NCBI GenBank assembly: GCA_000827205.1
Contig: KN832573.1
Location: 343,610-407,609 of the forward strand
From: Plicaturopsis crispa FD-325 SS-3
Lineage: Eukaryota > Basidiomycota > Agaricomycetes > Amylocorticiales > Amylocorticiaceae
Direction: 5' to 3'
Length of the DNA stretch: 64,000 bases
This document shows positions 11,796 through 23,557 of this stretch, piece by piece. The first letter of the stretch is position 1, and each line of letters opens with the position of its first letter. The notes under the pieces were generated by a model that was not told the origin of the DNA, searched no databases, and saw only the letters and a list, made by a program, of their open reading frames with translations. Position numbers and translations under genes: made by a program.

Positions 11796-14700
11796 ATGAA
11801 ACTCTCCCTCTCCGACTCCCTCCTTCCCCAGCCCCCCTCCTTCGCAAAGAAGCGCGCCTACGACATCCACGCAGTCCTCGGCACCGGCTCCTTCGGCAAG
11901 GTCGTCCAGGCCACATGGCACGTCCCCCCGGGCCTCGAGGACGTCGCTAGACTCGGCGCAGCAGCGGGACTCAAGGAGAACCATATACTGCAGTTGCAGC
12001 CGTCGTCGTCCACGCTTGGCCCGTCGTCGTCGTCTACCCTGGAAAAGGCGTCGTCGCTCGATCCGTCGAGTGCTGCGGCGTCGAGATCGGCGTCGGCTGC
12101 CGCGAGCAGATCGGCATCGCGCTCGCCGTCCCGCCCCGGCTCTAGCTCCGGTAAAGGTGCGCGGCCGCCGCTGAGCACGAGCACCACCTCCAGCTCGATC
12201 CTCAGTGCGCGCACGCCCTCCTCAGCGGGCGCGTCCACGTTCTCTACAGAAGTTGCGCTCAAGGTGCGTGTCTCCTTCCGTCCTATCCTATCCCCGTATT
12301 TTCGTGTGGCGTTGGAGTTCTCGTATAGAGTGCGTTTCTGCCGTGATGCTTCCCACTCCGTTCCGTCGTGCAAGTTCGTCCTGTCTTGCCCTTAAACCTC
12401 ACTTCCCTCTTCTTGCTGCCGGTCTCCGCGCCCCCTTTCATTGCTCAGTCTGCGTTTTTTTTTTGTTCTCGCCGCCTGCCTATCGCTCCCATCACTTCTC
12501 TGTCTTCCGCACCACTGCGCATGTCCTTTTCCTCTGTCGTTCAAGGTCCTCGCGTGCCTTCCTGCTCGTCTGCGCTATCCCTGCGTTTCACATTCTCGTA
12601 GACGTCCGCGCTGCGCTAGCCTGTCCGCGATTTTGTGCTCGTACTGATCCCGCGCCGTACTGATTTCTTGGCCGTTTGCAATATGCTCGCCGTATTTTCT
12701 TGCGCATGTGTATTTTTGCACCCGTTTTGCGAGGTCGGGCTCGCATTCGGCTGTGATCTCGTGCATCGTCTGCATTTCTGATTTCGTATATGATTTCGTA
12801 GTCGTACGCGGTCTCCGTATGCGAGTTCGTGCCCGTCCGCGATCTCATATTCGCTTATGCTAACGTGGTCCGCGATTTCGTTACCATCTGCGATCTCGCC
12901 GTCTGCGTCGTTGTAGTATTAGCGACTTCGTAGCCGTCTGCGATTTCGCGCTGTATGTGAGTTCGTTACCGTATGCGATCATGTAGCCGTACCGAGTTCG
13001 TAGCTCGTAGCCGTAGTGGTGTCGTGCTCGCAGCGGGCTCGTGGACATCCGCAATGCCGTAGCCGTCTGCGATTTCGTAGCCATCCGCGAGTCCGTAGCG
13101 GTAGTATCCGTCTACGTTGTCGTAGCCTCTCGGGCTGTCGTGTTCGCATGCGATTCCTCGGGTGTAGCGAGTTCGTGGTTGTAACGATTTCGTGCTCGTT
13201 TGCGATTTCGGGCCGTCCACGCTGTCGTGCTAGTTTGCGTTGTCGTAGCCGTATGCGACTTCGTGCTCGACTGTGATTTCGTAGCTGGCTGCTTTGTCGT
13301 TACCTGCGAGTTCGTGCTACCCCACGCTGTCGTAGCCATCCGCGTTGTCGTCGTTTCCGCGTGCTGGCATATCGGCTGCGGATCTGCCCGTGTGGCGCGT
13401 ATTAATTCGGCACGCGTCGTGTGCCCTGCTCTTTCGACACGCGTGTTGCTCGTTTGACGCGTCGTACTATACGTGCTACGCGTCTGATCCACCCTTCTGT
13501 CGTTCAAACCGCGCCTTGTTACCCATTCCACGCATTTTCTGCTCGTTCGACGCCTCTATTGGTCGTTTCACACGTCTGTTGGTCACTCTACCGTATATAT
13601 GCCATTTGTTCCGCGTCTGTTATTCATTCTGCCACGCCTCCGTCACCGTTACATTCTTCGCATCCGCCCCACGTTTCACACGCCTTTTCTTCATCTATGC
13701 ATGCATCCCGTGCCCGACGCTGACCCTCCCGCTCGTTCTTCCTCCCTCTATGTCCCCGTGGCTCGCTCGACGCGCTCCTCCGCCAAACTACGTATCTCAC
13801 CACCCACTCCCCCCTTACGACTACACTTGCGCTTCCCGCACCTCTCCGCACCTCCCTCCCCCACTTCCCACCCATCCACGTCTTCCTCTCCCACCTCCAC
13901 TCCCCCTCCTCACCCACTCTCCGCACGCCACCAGATAATCGCGAAGAAGAAAGTAAAGGGCAACGAGGACGCGGTGTGGGGCGAGATTGGGGTGCTAAGC
14001 GCGTTGGCGCATCCGAATATCGTGAGTCTCCTCGCTCCCCCCGTTCGTCTACGTGTGGTGCATCGTCCCCACGCACGCCAAGCCACCCGCGCACTCCAAT
14101 CCCCCTTTTCGCATTCACGCTGGCACGCATCATGGCACGCAGATACGAAACACCACTGACACGCGCGCCCGCATACACAGGTAAAGTTCTACGAAGCCTT
14201 CGAGTCGCGCACGAAGTACTACCTCGCGTTCGAGCTCGCGACGGGCGGGGAGCTGTTTGCGCGGATCATGCAGGTGCGTTTCCCCGTTTTTATGTTGCGT
14301 CGTCTAGCTCGTTCTTAATTTTGCACGCTTGCCAAACTGCCCCTACCCACCCAAACCATCCACAATCACCCCTTCGACTGCGATCACCAAACAATACTCC
14401 AACCGCGGTCACCGAACGTTCCTCCAACTGCGGTCACCGCATAATCCGTCGACTTTGCCTACCGAACACTGCAGCGCGGCCGCTTCACAGAGCGCGACGC
14501 GGTGCGCGTGCTGCGGCGCGTGCTCGCGGGTGTAGCGTACCTGCACGCGCGCGGGGTGGTGCATAGGGATTTGAAGTGCGTGTCTGTCTTTTCCCTTTCT
14601 GTTTTGCGTGTCTTGTCTTGTGGTTCGTTGCGCTGTGATGTCGCGTGGTTTATGGCGTTGTGTGGCAACGACGTGTATAGTATACTGGGAATACCAGCTG

Positions 14701-16439
14701 ATCGCGCACTCGCAGGCCGGAGAACATCCTATACCGCACGCCGGACGAGGACAGCGATATCGTGATTGCGGATTTCGGCATGTGCGTCCCTCCCTTTCTC
14801 CCTCTTTCCTCCCTATGCGTTCTGACACTCTTCCTTCCTCCGTTCACCCTCACCTCCCCTAATCCCCCAATCCCTTCCCCTCCCCAACCCGTTACCCCTC
14901 AATCCCCATCCTCACCGCACCGCCTCCCTCCGCTTCCCTTTGCGTTGAAACCCTAATCCCCCGTCAACGCTGTCCTTAATCCCGCCAACAGCGCGAAACA
15001 CCTCCAGCCAGACGAGGAGCTGCACCAGCTCGCGGGCTCGTTCGGGTACGTCGCGCCGGAGGTGCTGGGGAAGCGCGGGCATGGGAGGGCGGTGGATATG
15101 TGGAGTATTGGGTGCGTGGCGCGTCGTTGTTTGCGTTTTTGTTTGAGGTTACTGACACGCACACTTGCTTTACCTGACTCACGCTCCGTCAATCACCCTT
15201 TGCCGCGTACCTGCCCTCCTGCTACCTTCTGCACGGCTTTAATGCATACCTGTTGCACGGCCGCGTACAGCATAATCACATACGTCCTCCTGTGCGGCTA
15301 CTCGCCGTTCCGCTCGTCGGACACGCGCGAGCTGGTGCGCGAGACGGCGGAGGCGAAGATCGAGTTCCACGAGCGGTATTGGAAGAATGTTGGGGGGGAC
15401 GGTGCGTGGCCTTTCCTTTCCTTACCCTTCTTTTCCTTTTCTTCCTTCCCCTGCTGCCCCTTTGTTTGTGCTGCCGCGTTTTTCGTGTTCTGCGGCTGCG
15501 GGGGAAGGGCGATGGTGGGGGAATGGGATGTGGAAGGTGGTGGTAAAAGTGTGTGGATAGGACGCTGACGTGCGCAACCAACCTTACAGCGAAGGAGTTT
15601 ATACTGGCGCTGCTGAAGACGGACCCCGAGGCGCGGCTCACGGCGGAGCAGGCGCTTCAGCACCCGGTGCGTACTCCTCCCCCTCTGCCCTCTATACCCA
15701 ACCCTCCACTAACACCCTCTGACCCTCCCAGTGGCTCGCCCCTTCCCCCTCCAACCCCACCACCACCAACCCCTCCTCTTCAAACGCCGATGCACAGGAG
15801 CAAGAACCAGACCTCAGCGCGGGCCTGCGCGAGAACTTCGACGCGAAGGCGCGCTGGCGCACGGCGATCGCGGGTGCGCGCGCGGTGGGGCGGCTGTCTA
15901 GTGGGTTGGGGGCGAGGGCGGCGCGCGGGAGCGGGAGTACGGAGGCTGCGCGCGGGAGCGAGAGTGCAGAATCACGGGGTAGGACCACCGCAGATGATGA
16001 GGACGAGGATGAGGACGATGAAGACGATGATGATGGGGACGGGGGCGGGGGCGGGACGTTGCGTGCGGGTGATGGAGGCACTGCGCGGTTGACGGTGCCT
16101 AGGGGAAAGCTCACGGGGCCTAGCGATCAGTTGACGGGGCCTAGCGACCAGCTTACAACCTCGACTAGTACAACCATAGCCCCCACCACAGCGGCCCCTA
16201 CTACAAACACGACCACAGCAGGCCCTACAGCAACCACCGCGGACCGACTGACAGTCCCCGGCACTAGCACGCAGCTGACGGCGGAGGAAGAGGAGGAGCT
16301 CGCGATGCCCGGGTCGTTCGACATGGCGCACCCGCGGCGCGGCCAGAATCAGGAGGGGGATGCGGACACGGAGGAGGAAGAGGAGGGGGAGGGGTATAGA
16401 GGGTGGGGCCATTTGCTGCAGAAGCTGCGGCTTAAGTGA
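11796..16439 (+). CDS. Calcium/calmodulin-dependent protein kinase (CaMK-like)
   Basis: Nine exons (11796-12263, 13935-14021, 14181-14273, 14475-14575, 14716-14781, 14992-15111, 15271-15401, 15590-15666, 15732-16439) join in frame to a 616-residue Ser/Thr kinase. All catalytic landmarks are present: glycine loop [14 protein letters not shown] with the ATP-binding lysine, the helix-C glutamate in [31 protein letters not shown] and [19 protein letters not shown]. The order and wording match fungal calmodulin-dependent kinases, which phosphorylate targets in response to calcium. After the catalytic core, [19 protein letters not shown] resembles the autoinhibitory/calmodulin-binding segment of that family. 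Two oddities: about 110 residues of Ser/Pro-rich low complexity sit between the glycine loop and the VALK lysine, and the tail carries a long Asp/Glu run followed by LTGPSDQ repeats. The first intron is 1.67 kb, exceptional for this genome. The gene converges with the Dabb gene. Confidence 0.9.
12600..13370 (+). repeat. Degenerate minisatellite inside the kinase's first intron
   Basis: The 1671 bp intron (12264-13934) is dominated by imperfect copies of a roughly 18-20 bp unit close to CGTAGCCGTCTGCGATTT (for example around 12895-12950, 13060-13100, 13180-13330). Copies are diverged and not perfectly in register. The rest of the intron is pyrimidine-rich. I see no coding capacity. Confidence 0.7.
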
Positions 16440-16687
16440 AAGGACGGAAGGAAGGAGGGAAGGATAGAATGTGAGGTGAGTGCTACTTATGCATGGCGCG
16501 CGGAATGAAGGGACGGACGGCTGACGATGTTCACGCAGGGGGGGTGATGTTTGTTTGACGTTGGACAATGGACGTGCATAGCAATGTCTGTCTGTACAGT
16601 ACTTACTTACCCGTTACTTATGTGATTCGCGTTATTGTCTCTGCTTAGTATACATGATCACGGCTAGGGCGTAAATTCGCAGAGGGG

Positions 16688-17237
16688 CTACAATTTGGGC
16701 GTCGGCGTGGCGCTGGTATCGATCTGGTAGGACAGCATGCCCTTCTCCGTTAACGGGCCGAGCGTCTTCACCAGCCTGGCGCGAGCACACGACGTTAGGG
16801 GGGGGAGGGGAAGGGGGAGGTGAAAACGCACTTGATGTGGTCCGGGTGCGCGAGGTATCCCCTGTAAACGCATGCGTCAATATACTCCTGTCGGCAGTGA
16901 GCATCACACGCACTGGAACGCCGCGAGATCGTCGAACTCCGCCGTCATCGCTACATACGCAGCGTCCATTTCAGCTCTTTGACAGAACTTAGCAACGCAA
17001 AACATATGTAGGCGCACCGAAACCATAGCCCTGCGCGAGCGCACCGGACAGCGGCGGCCCCGCCTTGAAGTTCTTCACGCCGGGGATGGTGGGCGTGATC
17101 GCGCGCGCGGCCGCGAACGCCTTTGCTTGGTCCGCACCGGGCTTGAATTTGGAAAAAACTGGCAAAATTAGGGTCGGGGTGGGGGATACGAGTATATAGG
17201 CTGCGAGGGTGTGCTCACCGAAATGCTGGATGGCCAT
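16688..17237 (-). CDS. Dabb (stress-responsive alpha/beta-barrel) family protein
   Basis: Four exons, read from ATG 17237 to TAG 16688, give 112 residues. Splicing exon 1 (MAIQHF plus one base) across a 59 bp intron yields VFSKFKPGADQAKAFAAA, followed by IPGVKNFKAGPPLSGALAQG, then MTAEFDDLAAFQGYLAHPDH and KLVKTLGPLTEKGMLSY. This is the layout of Dabb proteins, small dimeric alpha/beta-barrels found in plants, bacteria and fungi: an I-x-H-x-V-x-F-K-F-K strand, the GVKNFKAG turn and the A-x-HP-x-H motif. Members range from stress-induced proteins of unknown role to small-molecule cyclases. Length is normal for a single-domain member. No signal peptide is seen, so it is likely cytosolic. Its end lies about 250 bp from the kinase stop codon, tail to tail. 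The intron after GYGF carries a good TTGCTAAG branch site. Confidence 0.82.
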
Positions 17238-17289
17238 GGGTGTAAGAAAGGAAGGATGGCAGCTGATGAGGATGGTTATAAGCACTGGA

Positions 17290-17530
17290 CGGTCCGGGTA
17301 TGCTGCGCCCCGAGCGCCGAGTGCGTGCTCCCGCGGGCCCGCGGGTTAGAGGAGATGCCACGTGGCGGTGTCGAACGTCCGAGTGACATGCACGTCGCAC
17401 TAGTACTCGCATCATCTGTCCTCTGCTGTATCTGCTCATGTTGAAATAATGGACTCGGAGGGCCTTTCCTCACCCTTTCACGCATGAGAAAGTGGATACG
17501 ATACGCCAAGTCTCCACGCCGACGTCGAAA
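17290..17530 (-). repeat. Dispersed repeat, copy 2 (inverted relative to 7180-7400)
   Basis: Read on the minus strand it matches 7180-7400, with blocks such as CCACGTGGC and the CCCGCGGGCCCGCGGG palindrome. The palindrome at about 17331-17346 is nearly perfect and could form a hairpin. Confidence 0.6.
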
Positions 17531-17559
17531 CGCCCGCTGTTGCGCGGCGGCCCCACTGC

Positions 17560-18860
17560 AGCGCTCAACCACCGCTCTCGAGCTCATCGACGACAACGTT
17601 GCCCGGGAGTCTCCTCGTATATCTTTCAGCAAGCACTAGCCAGTACTTTCTCGGACTTGCTGTATATATCGTCTTCGAACCTGTGTTTGCAACAACCTGT
17701 CGATCGTGACCTAGTGACCGACCTGTCGTCGCGCCTCGCACACTGTAGGCGCTCGCCGTCTACTCTCGCGTTGGCGTTGTCCGATACGATATCGAATACT
17801 CCCGTGTCTGCCTACCCCGAGTACGAACCCACCCATCATACCATGCCGCAGTGTATGTCGGTATATCCGCGTACAACGCATTGGATATCGCTCCGGAGCA
17901 TGTAATTTAGCTAATCTAATGTGAGTGCCAAGTGCTTGTCATCTTGCCACTGTGAAAGTCAAACCCGCTGAGCACGTTTTTAGCACGACGGGCATCCCTT
18001 CTCTCGAACTGGCGCCGTGACATATGTTTCTTGCCTGTCAGGAAGCACGCTTCTACGATCCCTAGAGTTGCTCACGGATCCTGGAACGTCTCCGCGCGTT
18101 TGACTTCCACCGCTTCCCGTGTCCAACTCGAACATCATCCGTGATCCACCTTACAGCGCAGACTGTGCAAGGGCGTCTTTCCAGTGCCTCGGGGGTCTGT
18201 CTTCGAAAACGCGGTGGGGCGGGGCCCTTTTGCTGTCGCTCCAATGCATCGTCGTTTCTTCTCATAGGCGTCCCCGCGACCTTTTGCACATCTGATATCG
18301 AAATCTGCGGTGCCAGCGCATATCGCGAGCCGCGATCGACCAGCCGGTACACCGTCTTTCCGTTCCCCCACCGTTTGCTTTGGCTCGCCTCCATTTACGA
18401 GGTCGCCAGCCACCACAAAGCGCTCGCACTAACCGCTTTTTGCAGCTGAAACGCGTCATGCGCCACATTCGTATTCACGACGCGTCTATCGTGCTCTTCT
18501 AGCGTCACGAAGGCTTACTCCGTGTTGAGCATGTCACTTCGTGTCGACCATGCCCCCATCCGTATCTCAAGACGCCATCTCGGGCCCATCTCATTGGGTT
18601 TCGTGACCCACGTCCTGTGAAAAATTGTGGTCCTTGCCGCCGTTCACAGCCAATTGGCGTCTATCGCGGCAGTTCGAGCTGCTGACATTCAGACATCTGG
18701 CGCCCGAGAACATCCATGTCGAATGCATGTGTGATGTATGTATGTACTCTGCCTTGCACTGTATAAATGTGCTCACTCTCTCCCGATACTTTAGCCGCTA
18801 GTACGCTACCTGCCTGGTTCCTCCCGTCTTGCATTGGACTGTGCAATCTACATATCCGTA
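17560..18860 (+). repeat. Diverged duplication of the flank upstream of DUF6534 copies 3 and 4
   Basis: Blocks of this spacer recur in the same order at about 21160-23550. Examples are CTCCTCGTATATCT with CAGCACTAGCCAGTACTT (17610 and 21190), CCGCAGTGTATGT with GTACAACGCATGGA (17850 and 22175), GTGAGTGCCAAGTGCTT (17920 and 22225), GATATGTTTCTTGCCTG (18022 and 22313), and GTTCGAGCTGCTGaCATTCAG (18671 and 23364). The middle part between the blocks differs. An open frame of 137 codons (17492-17905) runs through the first part but has no known domain. I read the pair as the shared 5' part of a duplicated unit that includes the following DUF6534 gene. Confidence 0.62.
18761..18798 (+). promoter_or_regulatory. 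Core promoter of DUF6534 copy 3
   Basis: A TATAAATG box about 105 bp before the ATG is followed by CCGATACTTTAGCCG. The same pair (A/T box, then TACTYTAGCCG) precedes copies 4 and 5 at similar spacing, so the motif is probably the TATA box plus initiator. Confidence 0.55.
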
Positions 18861-18872
18861 TAGCAGGCGGCG

Positions 18873-20628
18873 ATGGCAACTTACGAAATCGATAAACCTA
18901 CGAAGGAGCAACTTGTCCTACTGTGAGCACTGCGGCCATCTATCTTTCTTGTGCGCCACGGTATACAACTCAACTCATTGGCCCTGCCATATTATGCCAG
19001 TGCTTCACCATATGTGAGTGTCAACGTGATTTTCCGCTAATGACGGTGTACTGAGACCAGTTATTGACAGCTATTAGGGGTCTTGTTCAACGGAGTCCTC
19101 CTGGGATGCCTTAGGTGAGTCATTGTGTGGGCATTACTTACCATGGCGGCATTGACTGTCTCATTCAGCTTGCAACTATGTGCGTTGATAGTGCCCCATC
19201 GCGCTGAACGCCGATCACGGTGCATAAATGCTGACTCTAGGTAACAGATATCTACTCGGTTTCGAGTAGTAGCGATGGAATGCGCATAAAAACTCTTGGT
19301 GAGTGAATCATTCTACTTTCCTTAATCACTCACTAGCACTGACATTCAAGTATGTTTGGTGTCCTTAGTTTATGTTTTGTATATCATCGAGCTTGTTCAA
19401 ACTGCAATCACGATGTACTATGCGTGGTCGCAGCTCGTATGGTCACAGGGACCCTACGAGAGTGTGTACGACGTCGAGTGGTCTCTGTGTGTACTGCAGC
19501 TGCTCGCAGGTATCGGTGAGCTTCCGTGTCTACTCATGTTCGGTGATCTATCAAGCTAATACCAACCCGGGGACAGTGTCTTGTATAGCCCAATGTTTTT
19601 TTGCACGGTACGTATTCTCGTGATAGTTTGGATAGTGGCCATGCAATTTTTTGCGTCACAGGAGAATCTGGATCCTAAAGAATACCCGGATGATGGGGAA
19701 GGTCGTTACTTGTATCTTCTTGGTAAATTTCTTGATGTATGCTATTCACTACTACAACGTTCACTCATGATTTCATAGCTTGTAGTCGTGCAATCTGCAT
19801 CAGCGATCGTAAATTCTATTCAAATTTTTATCAACGTACGTACCTTGGGTTTCCCCTTTGCATGAAACCCCTCGCTGATCAGGTTGTGATGTTTTACAGA
19901 TGACCAATGCGGAAGTACAAGTTGAGAGTGTACGCTTGTCTCCAATGCAATACGGGTGTATGTACTTACCTGACAGATACAATCTTCTTCTAGATGTGGT
20001 ACACGGCAAGGTTCGTATGTGATAGTCTCATCGCAGGGTCTCTATTGCACATTGTACGTATGGTTTTTTCAGACCGTATAGGCACTGACGATGGCAGCGC
20101 TTCTAGCTCATCAAAGCCCGCGCCCATACGCGAATCAAGAAAACTACTACTATCCTTACACGGCTCATCGTCGTGACCATTCAAACTGGGTTCATCACTG
20201 CCGTCGTAACGGGCTTACAGCTCACCAGCTATCTCATCGACCTTGCTGTCATGGACCAGTACTACATTATGTTGTCGCTCCTGCTCGGGAAGCTTTACCT
20301 GAATGTGCTCCTCGCCACTCTGAATGCGCGCATTGTTGCGGTCCATGTCGCCGACAATGAGTCGGAGCCGGGCCTGACGACAATGTTGGGTTTTGGCATG
20401 GTGTTCAGGACTGCGCCGCCGGCCATCAGCCAGGCAGCTGCCCCCAGCGCACTCACCTCTGTGTCGGACTCGAACGAGAACGCTCACAACGAACCCCCCG
20501 CGGTGCGTTTTGTCTGAATTCCTACCGAAGAGAGATTATATGAACTCCCTTGCGCTTAGGCCACGAAAGAGCATGCGGATGGCGATCTTCACATTCAAGG
20601 TCACCTTCGTCTGCCACTTCAGCGTTGA
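18873..20628 (+). CDS. DUF6534 membrane protein, array copy 3
   Basis: It starts MATYEIDKPTKEQLVLL and ends at TGA 20626-20628. Exons follow the array pattern: LLGVLFNGVLLGCL, DIYSVSSSSDGMRIKTL, then VYVLYIIELVQTAITMYYAW and SQLVWSQGPYESVYDVEW, RIWILKNTRMMGKVVTCIFL, LVVVQSASAIVNSIQIFIN, MWYTARFVCDSLIAGSLLHI, and the large exon TIQTGFITAVVTGLQLTSYL to LLLGKLYLNVLLATLNAR. The last exon is ATKEHADGDLHIQGHLRL. These are the helices and C-terminal signature of DUF6534. Here the intron after KTL has a normal GT donor (19299), whereas its paralogues use GC at that site. No frameshift was seen. The role is unknown; the hydrophilic tail after the last helix varies most between copies. Confidence 0.74.
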
Positions 20629-22042
20629 ACGCCGCCTCGACCTTCTGCTCCGCTATGTTTTCCAAGCTCTTTGGTTCTGTGTACGACTATATATTATTTA
20701 TGGGTCTGCATGTACTTACTACTAGATGACCGGTACTGGTGGCAGTCTTGACTAAACTATATGCATGAATGTGTAACACTGGGTCCAGGAAACGAGTACC
20801 AATACTGAACTCCTGGCGTGTGCTCCGTGGACGTGCCTCTGGGTGAGGCATCTTTGTCGTTGGCCAGTGGAAATCTTGGTATAGGCGGCTCCGAGTCCCA
20901 GCCTGATTCAGAGCTCCGCGGACATCTCACTCTCGTTGCACCGTTCGATAGTGAAAACATGGATAAGGTCAAATTTCACCTGAATTACACAGCACTTGGT
21001 GTCTCTACTATCCCCCGCTGTCTACGCCATTTGGTACTTGGACTGGAGACATAATGTACTTATGACGACCGTCGCGTTTGAACGTTTGAACTTTGACGCC
21101 CTACCGTCGGCGTTAGCCACTGTCGGGACTCGGATGTACTGAAAACATGTCCGCGTCCGTATGTGCTCGTCGACAAAGACGTTGACCAGGGATCTCCTCG
21201 TATATCTATCCAGCACTAGCCAGTACTTCTGTCCGACTTGTCTTTCTCTTGTACCGTGTCTACTATCCGTCGCACTTTACTCTAGCTACCCATATCGATC
21301 GAAAGCCGGCGCAGGAACTCGAGATGCGGTGCGCGCAGGAATTCGAGGCGGCATCGTGGCATGCGACGTGCGTTTTTGAACGGTTTACCTGCCATGTCGC
21401 TGGTTTTACCTGCTAATTCACCGGCCCTCTGCAACCCCCAATTTATCATCTCTGAACTCGTCTCCTCTGTAGTTCGCCGCTGAAAACCCCTCGTCGTCTA
21501 GCGCGTGGCATCTAGACGCCCAAACGAACAATTGGCAGCGACGATGAGCTCGAAGCGGCATCACGATTATGGGCTGGACGTATTGTCGTGTCTTCGCCGC
21601 CGCGTCGCACTGTCCTCAGACCCATCCTTGCACACGCCCTTCGTCTTATCAGCGCCACGCAGATCGTCCTGCGCGCTTCGGATCGTGCATCACCATCTGG
21701 AGACTCCGGAGCACATTCAGTCTCGCCAGATCGTGATCTACTACCACGCAGCCCCGCATCGATTTGGACTCATCCCCATCTCTGCGCGGTGGAGAAGGGA
21801 CTCGCTCTAGTGCAAGCGTGTTTAATTGCGAGAAACACCTATCATGTTCGGACTGCGCCGCGCACCCCATACACATGCCTCGTGAGTCGTCTGCGGGTTT
21901 TCTGAGGCGTTTTCCGGTTCTTGCAGGCGTGCTGCGTTGCACACCCAGAGACCCTCCGAGTCTCCGGTGTGGGTACGGAAGCTTCTTAAGCGCTGGTTTG
22001 GCGTTTGGCACGATACTGAACTTGATGTTCATGCTGTGCCGC

Positions 22043-22153
22043 AGAGCTCGTTGCATTTCTTCGATGCTGTTCGTTACATTCCTTCGTTGCTGTTCGTTGC
22101 ATCTTCGATGTTGTTTGCTACATCTCTTTGATGTTGTTCGTTGATCTCTTCGT
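22043..22153. repeat. About 23 bp tandem repeat, four to five units
   Basis: The unit is near GTTGCATTTCTTCGATGCTGTTC, with units differing by substitutions and small deletions. It is absent from the paired flank at 17560-18860, so it arose or expanded after the duplication. Confidence 0.75.
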
Positions 22154-23440
22154 ACCGACGTGGCTCGTCTCGGCCGCAGTGTATGTGGGTATGCACGCGT
22201 ACAACGCATGGAATATCGCTCCCGTGAGTGCCAAGTGCTTATCATACTGCCACTGCGCTTCGCTGAACACGTTCCTAGCACGCCATCCTTTCTCTCTGGC
22301 AGGCGCTGGGAGATATGTTTCTTGCCTGCCTGGAAGCCCGCGTCTCCGTGCTGAGGCACGGGTCTACGAGCCCCATGTCGAGTTTACGGGCCCTAGGCTG
22401 TTCACGAAGCGTGGAACGTGCCCGTGCGCTTGACTCGCAGCGCCCTCGTGTTCCACCATCTTCGATGCTCTAGCTCGGCTTCATCAATCCTCCACCACCC
22501 GGCGTGAAACTACGTGGAGCGCTAGCGTCCTCATTCATTCTCGGACTTAGCCATGTCTTTTTCACCTTGTCCTCGTAGCGTCGAAATGCGCGCAGAGCAT
22601 CGGACACTCCGAATCGGACTGCACACGACGTTGATGGTCATTTCGACGTGCGCCTACTGCCAGAAAACTGACGTCTCCACTTTCGCCGCTCGCGCACGAC
22701 TTCATTCTTGACTGCCCGGCGGCTCACTGCCGACAGGTGGAAGATGTTGTTTGCAGCGGTAGCAGGCCGTGCAGGGGGCCAATAGGCGCTTTCTCATCAC
22801 AGGCGCGTAGTCGTGATCCTCGAGGCACTGGTCGTTTTTGTTGAGGCGCAGTGGGACCTCGGGGACGCGGTGGGGCTGAGCGGCTGCGCACTTTGTCGCT
22901 CCCGGGCATCGTTTCCTCCCATATAGTGATCCTGCACTCGCACACTAGATCTCGAAATATACGGATTCAGCGCGTATCGTGGTCTGCGGCTGAAAACACT
23001 GACGGTACGAGCTCTGATTACGGCTCGCTTATAGCTATGCTGATCGATGTAAATCACTGATAATTGGACAGTGCCAGAGCCCCGCCGTTTTCCCGCCAGG
23101 GTGCCAGGCGTCCCGCCTGCTACTCTCCCATACAGTCTCCCTGCATGGCGATATCATGCGCCCTGAGACCTGATGTCGACATCCACGGCGACTGCGCGTA
23201 TGGCGGCCAGGCGGTGCAATCTCTTCTTACTCGTTTAAGCCAAATGCATCCCATGCAGAGCACCTGTATTCGCGTTTGTGCTTCGCGCGCGTCTGCGTCT
23301 ATATCGGTAACGTGTCCATTGTGTTTTGCTGGCGTCAACACGTTGGCTATTGGTTCAACGAAAAGGTTCGAGCTGCTGCCATTCAGGCATCCCGCGCTCG
23401 GAAACATCATTGTGTGATGTACGTGCTTTCGAGCGCACTA

Positions 23441-23483
23441 CATAAATACGCTCATCGTATATACAGATTCCCGATACTCTAGC
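23441..23483 (+). promoter_or_regulatory. Core promoter of DUF6534 copy 4
   Basis: CATAAATACG followed by CCGATACTCTAGCCG, about 115 bp before the ATG. It matches the promoter of copy 3 in sequence and spacing. Confidence 0.5.
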
Positions 23484-23557
23484 CGTTACCCAGCTCCTCA
23501 AATCCTGTTTTCGCCTTCGATACACCGTACAACCTACGTATCCATTCGCGCAAGGCT

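Larger units (their letters stand above)
20629..23557. other. Spacer carrying the second copy of the upstream duplication
   Basis: It includes a small open frame at 20818-21054 (78 codons, no known domain), the duplicated flank described at 17560-18860 (here about 21160-23550), and a minisatellite at 22043-22153. One stretch reads like a coding remnant: AAVYVGMHAYNAWNIAP, a GT-AG intron, then ALGDMFLACLEARVSVL (about 22172-22360). Its counterpart at 17850-18060 is broken, and I cannot name the source. Confidence 0.45.
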
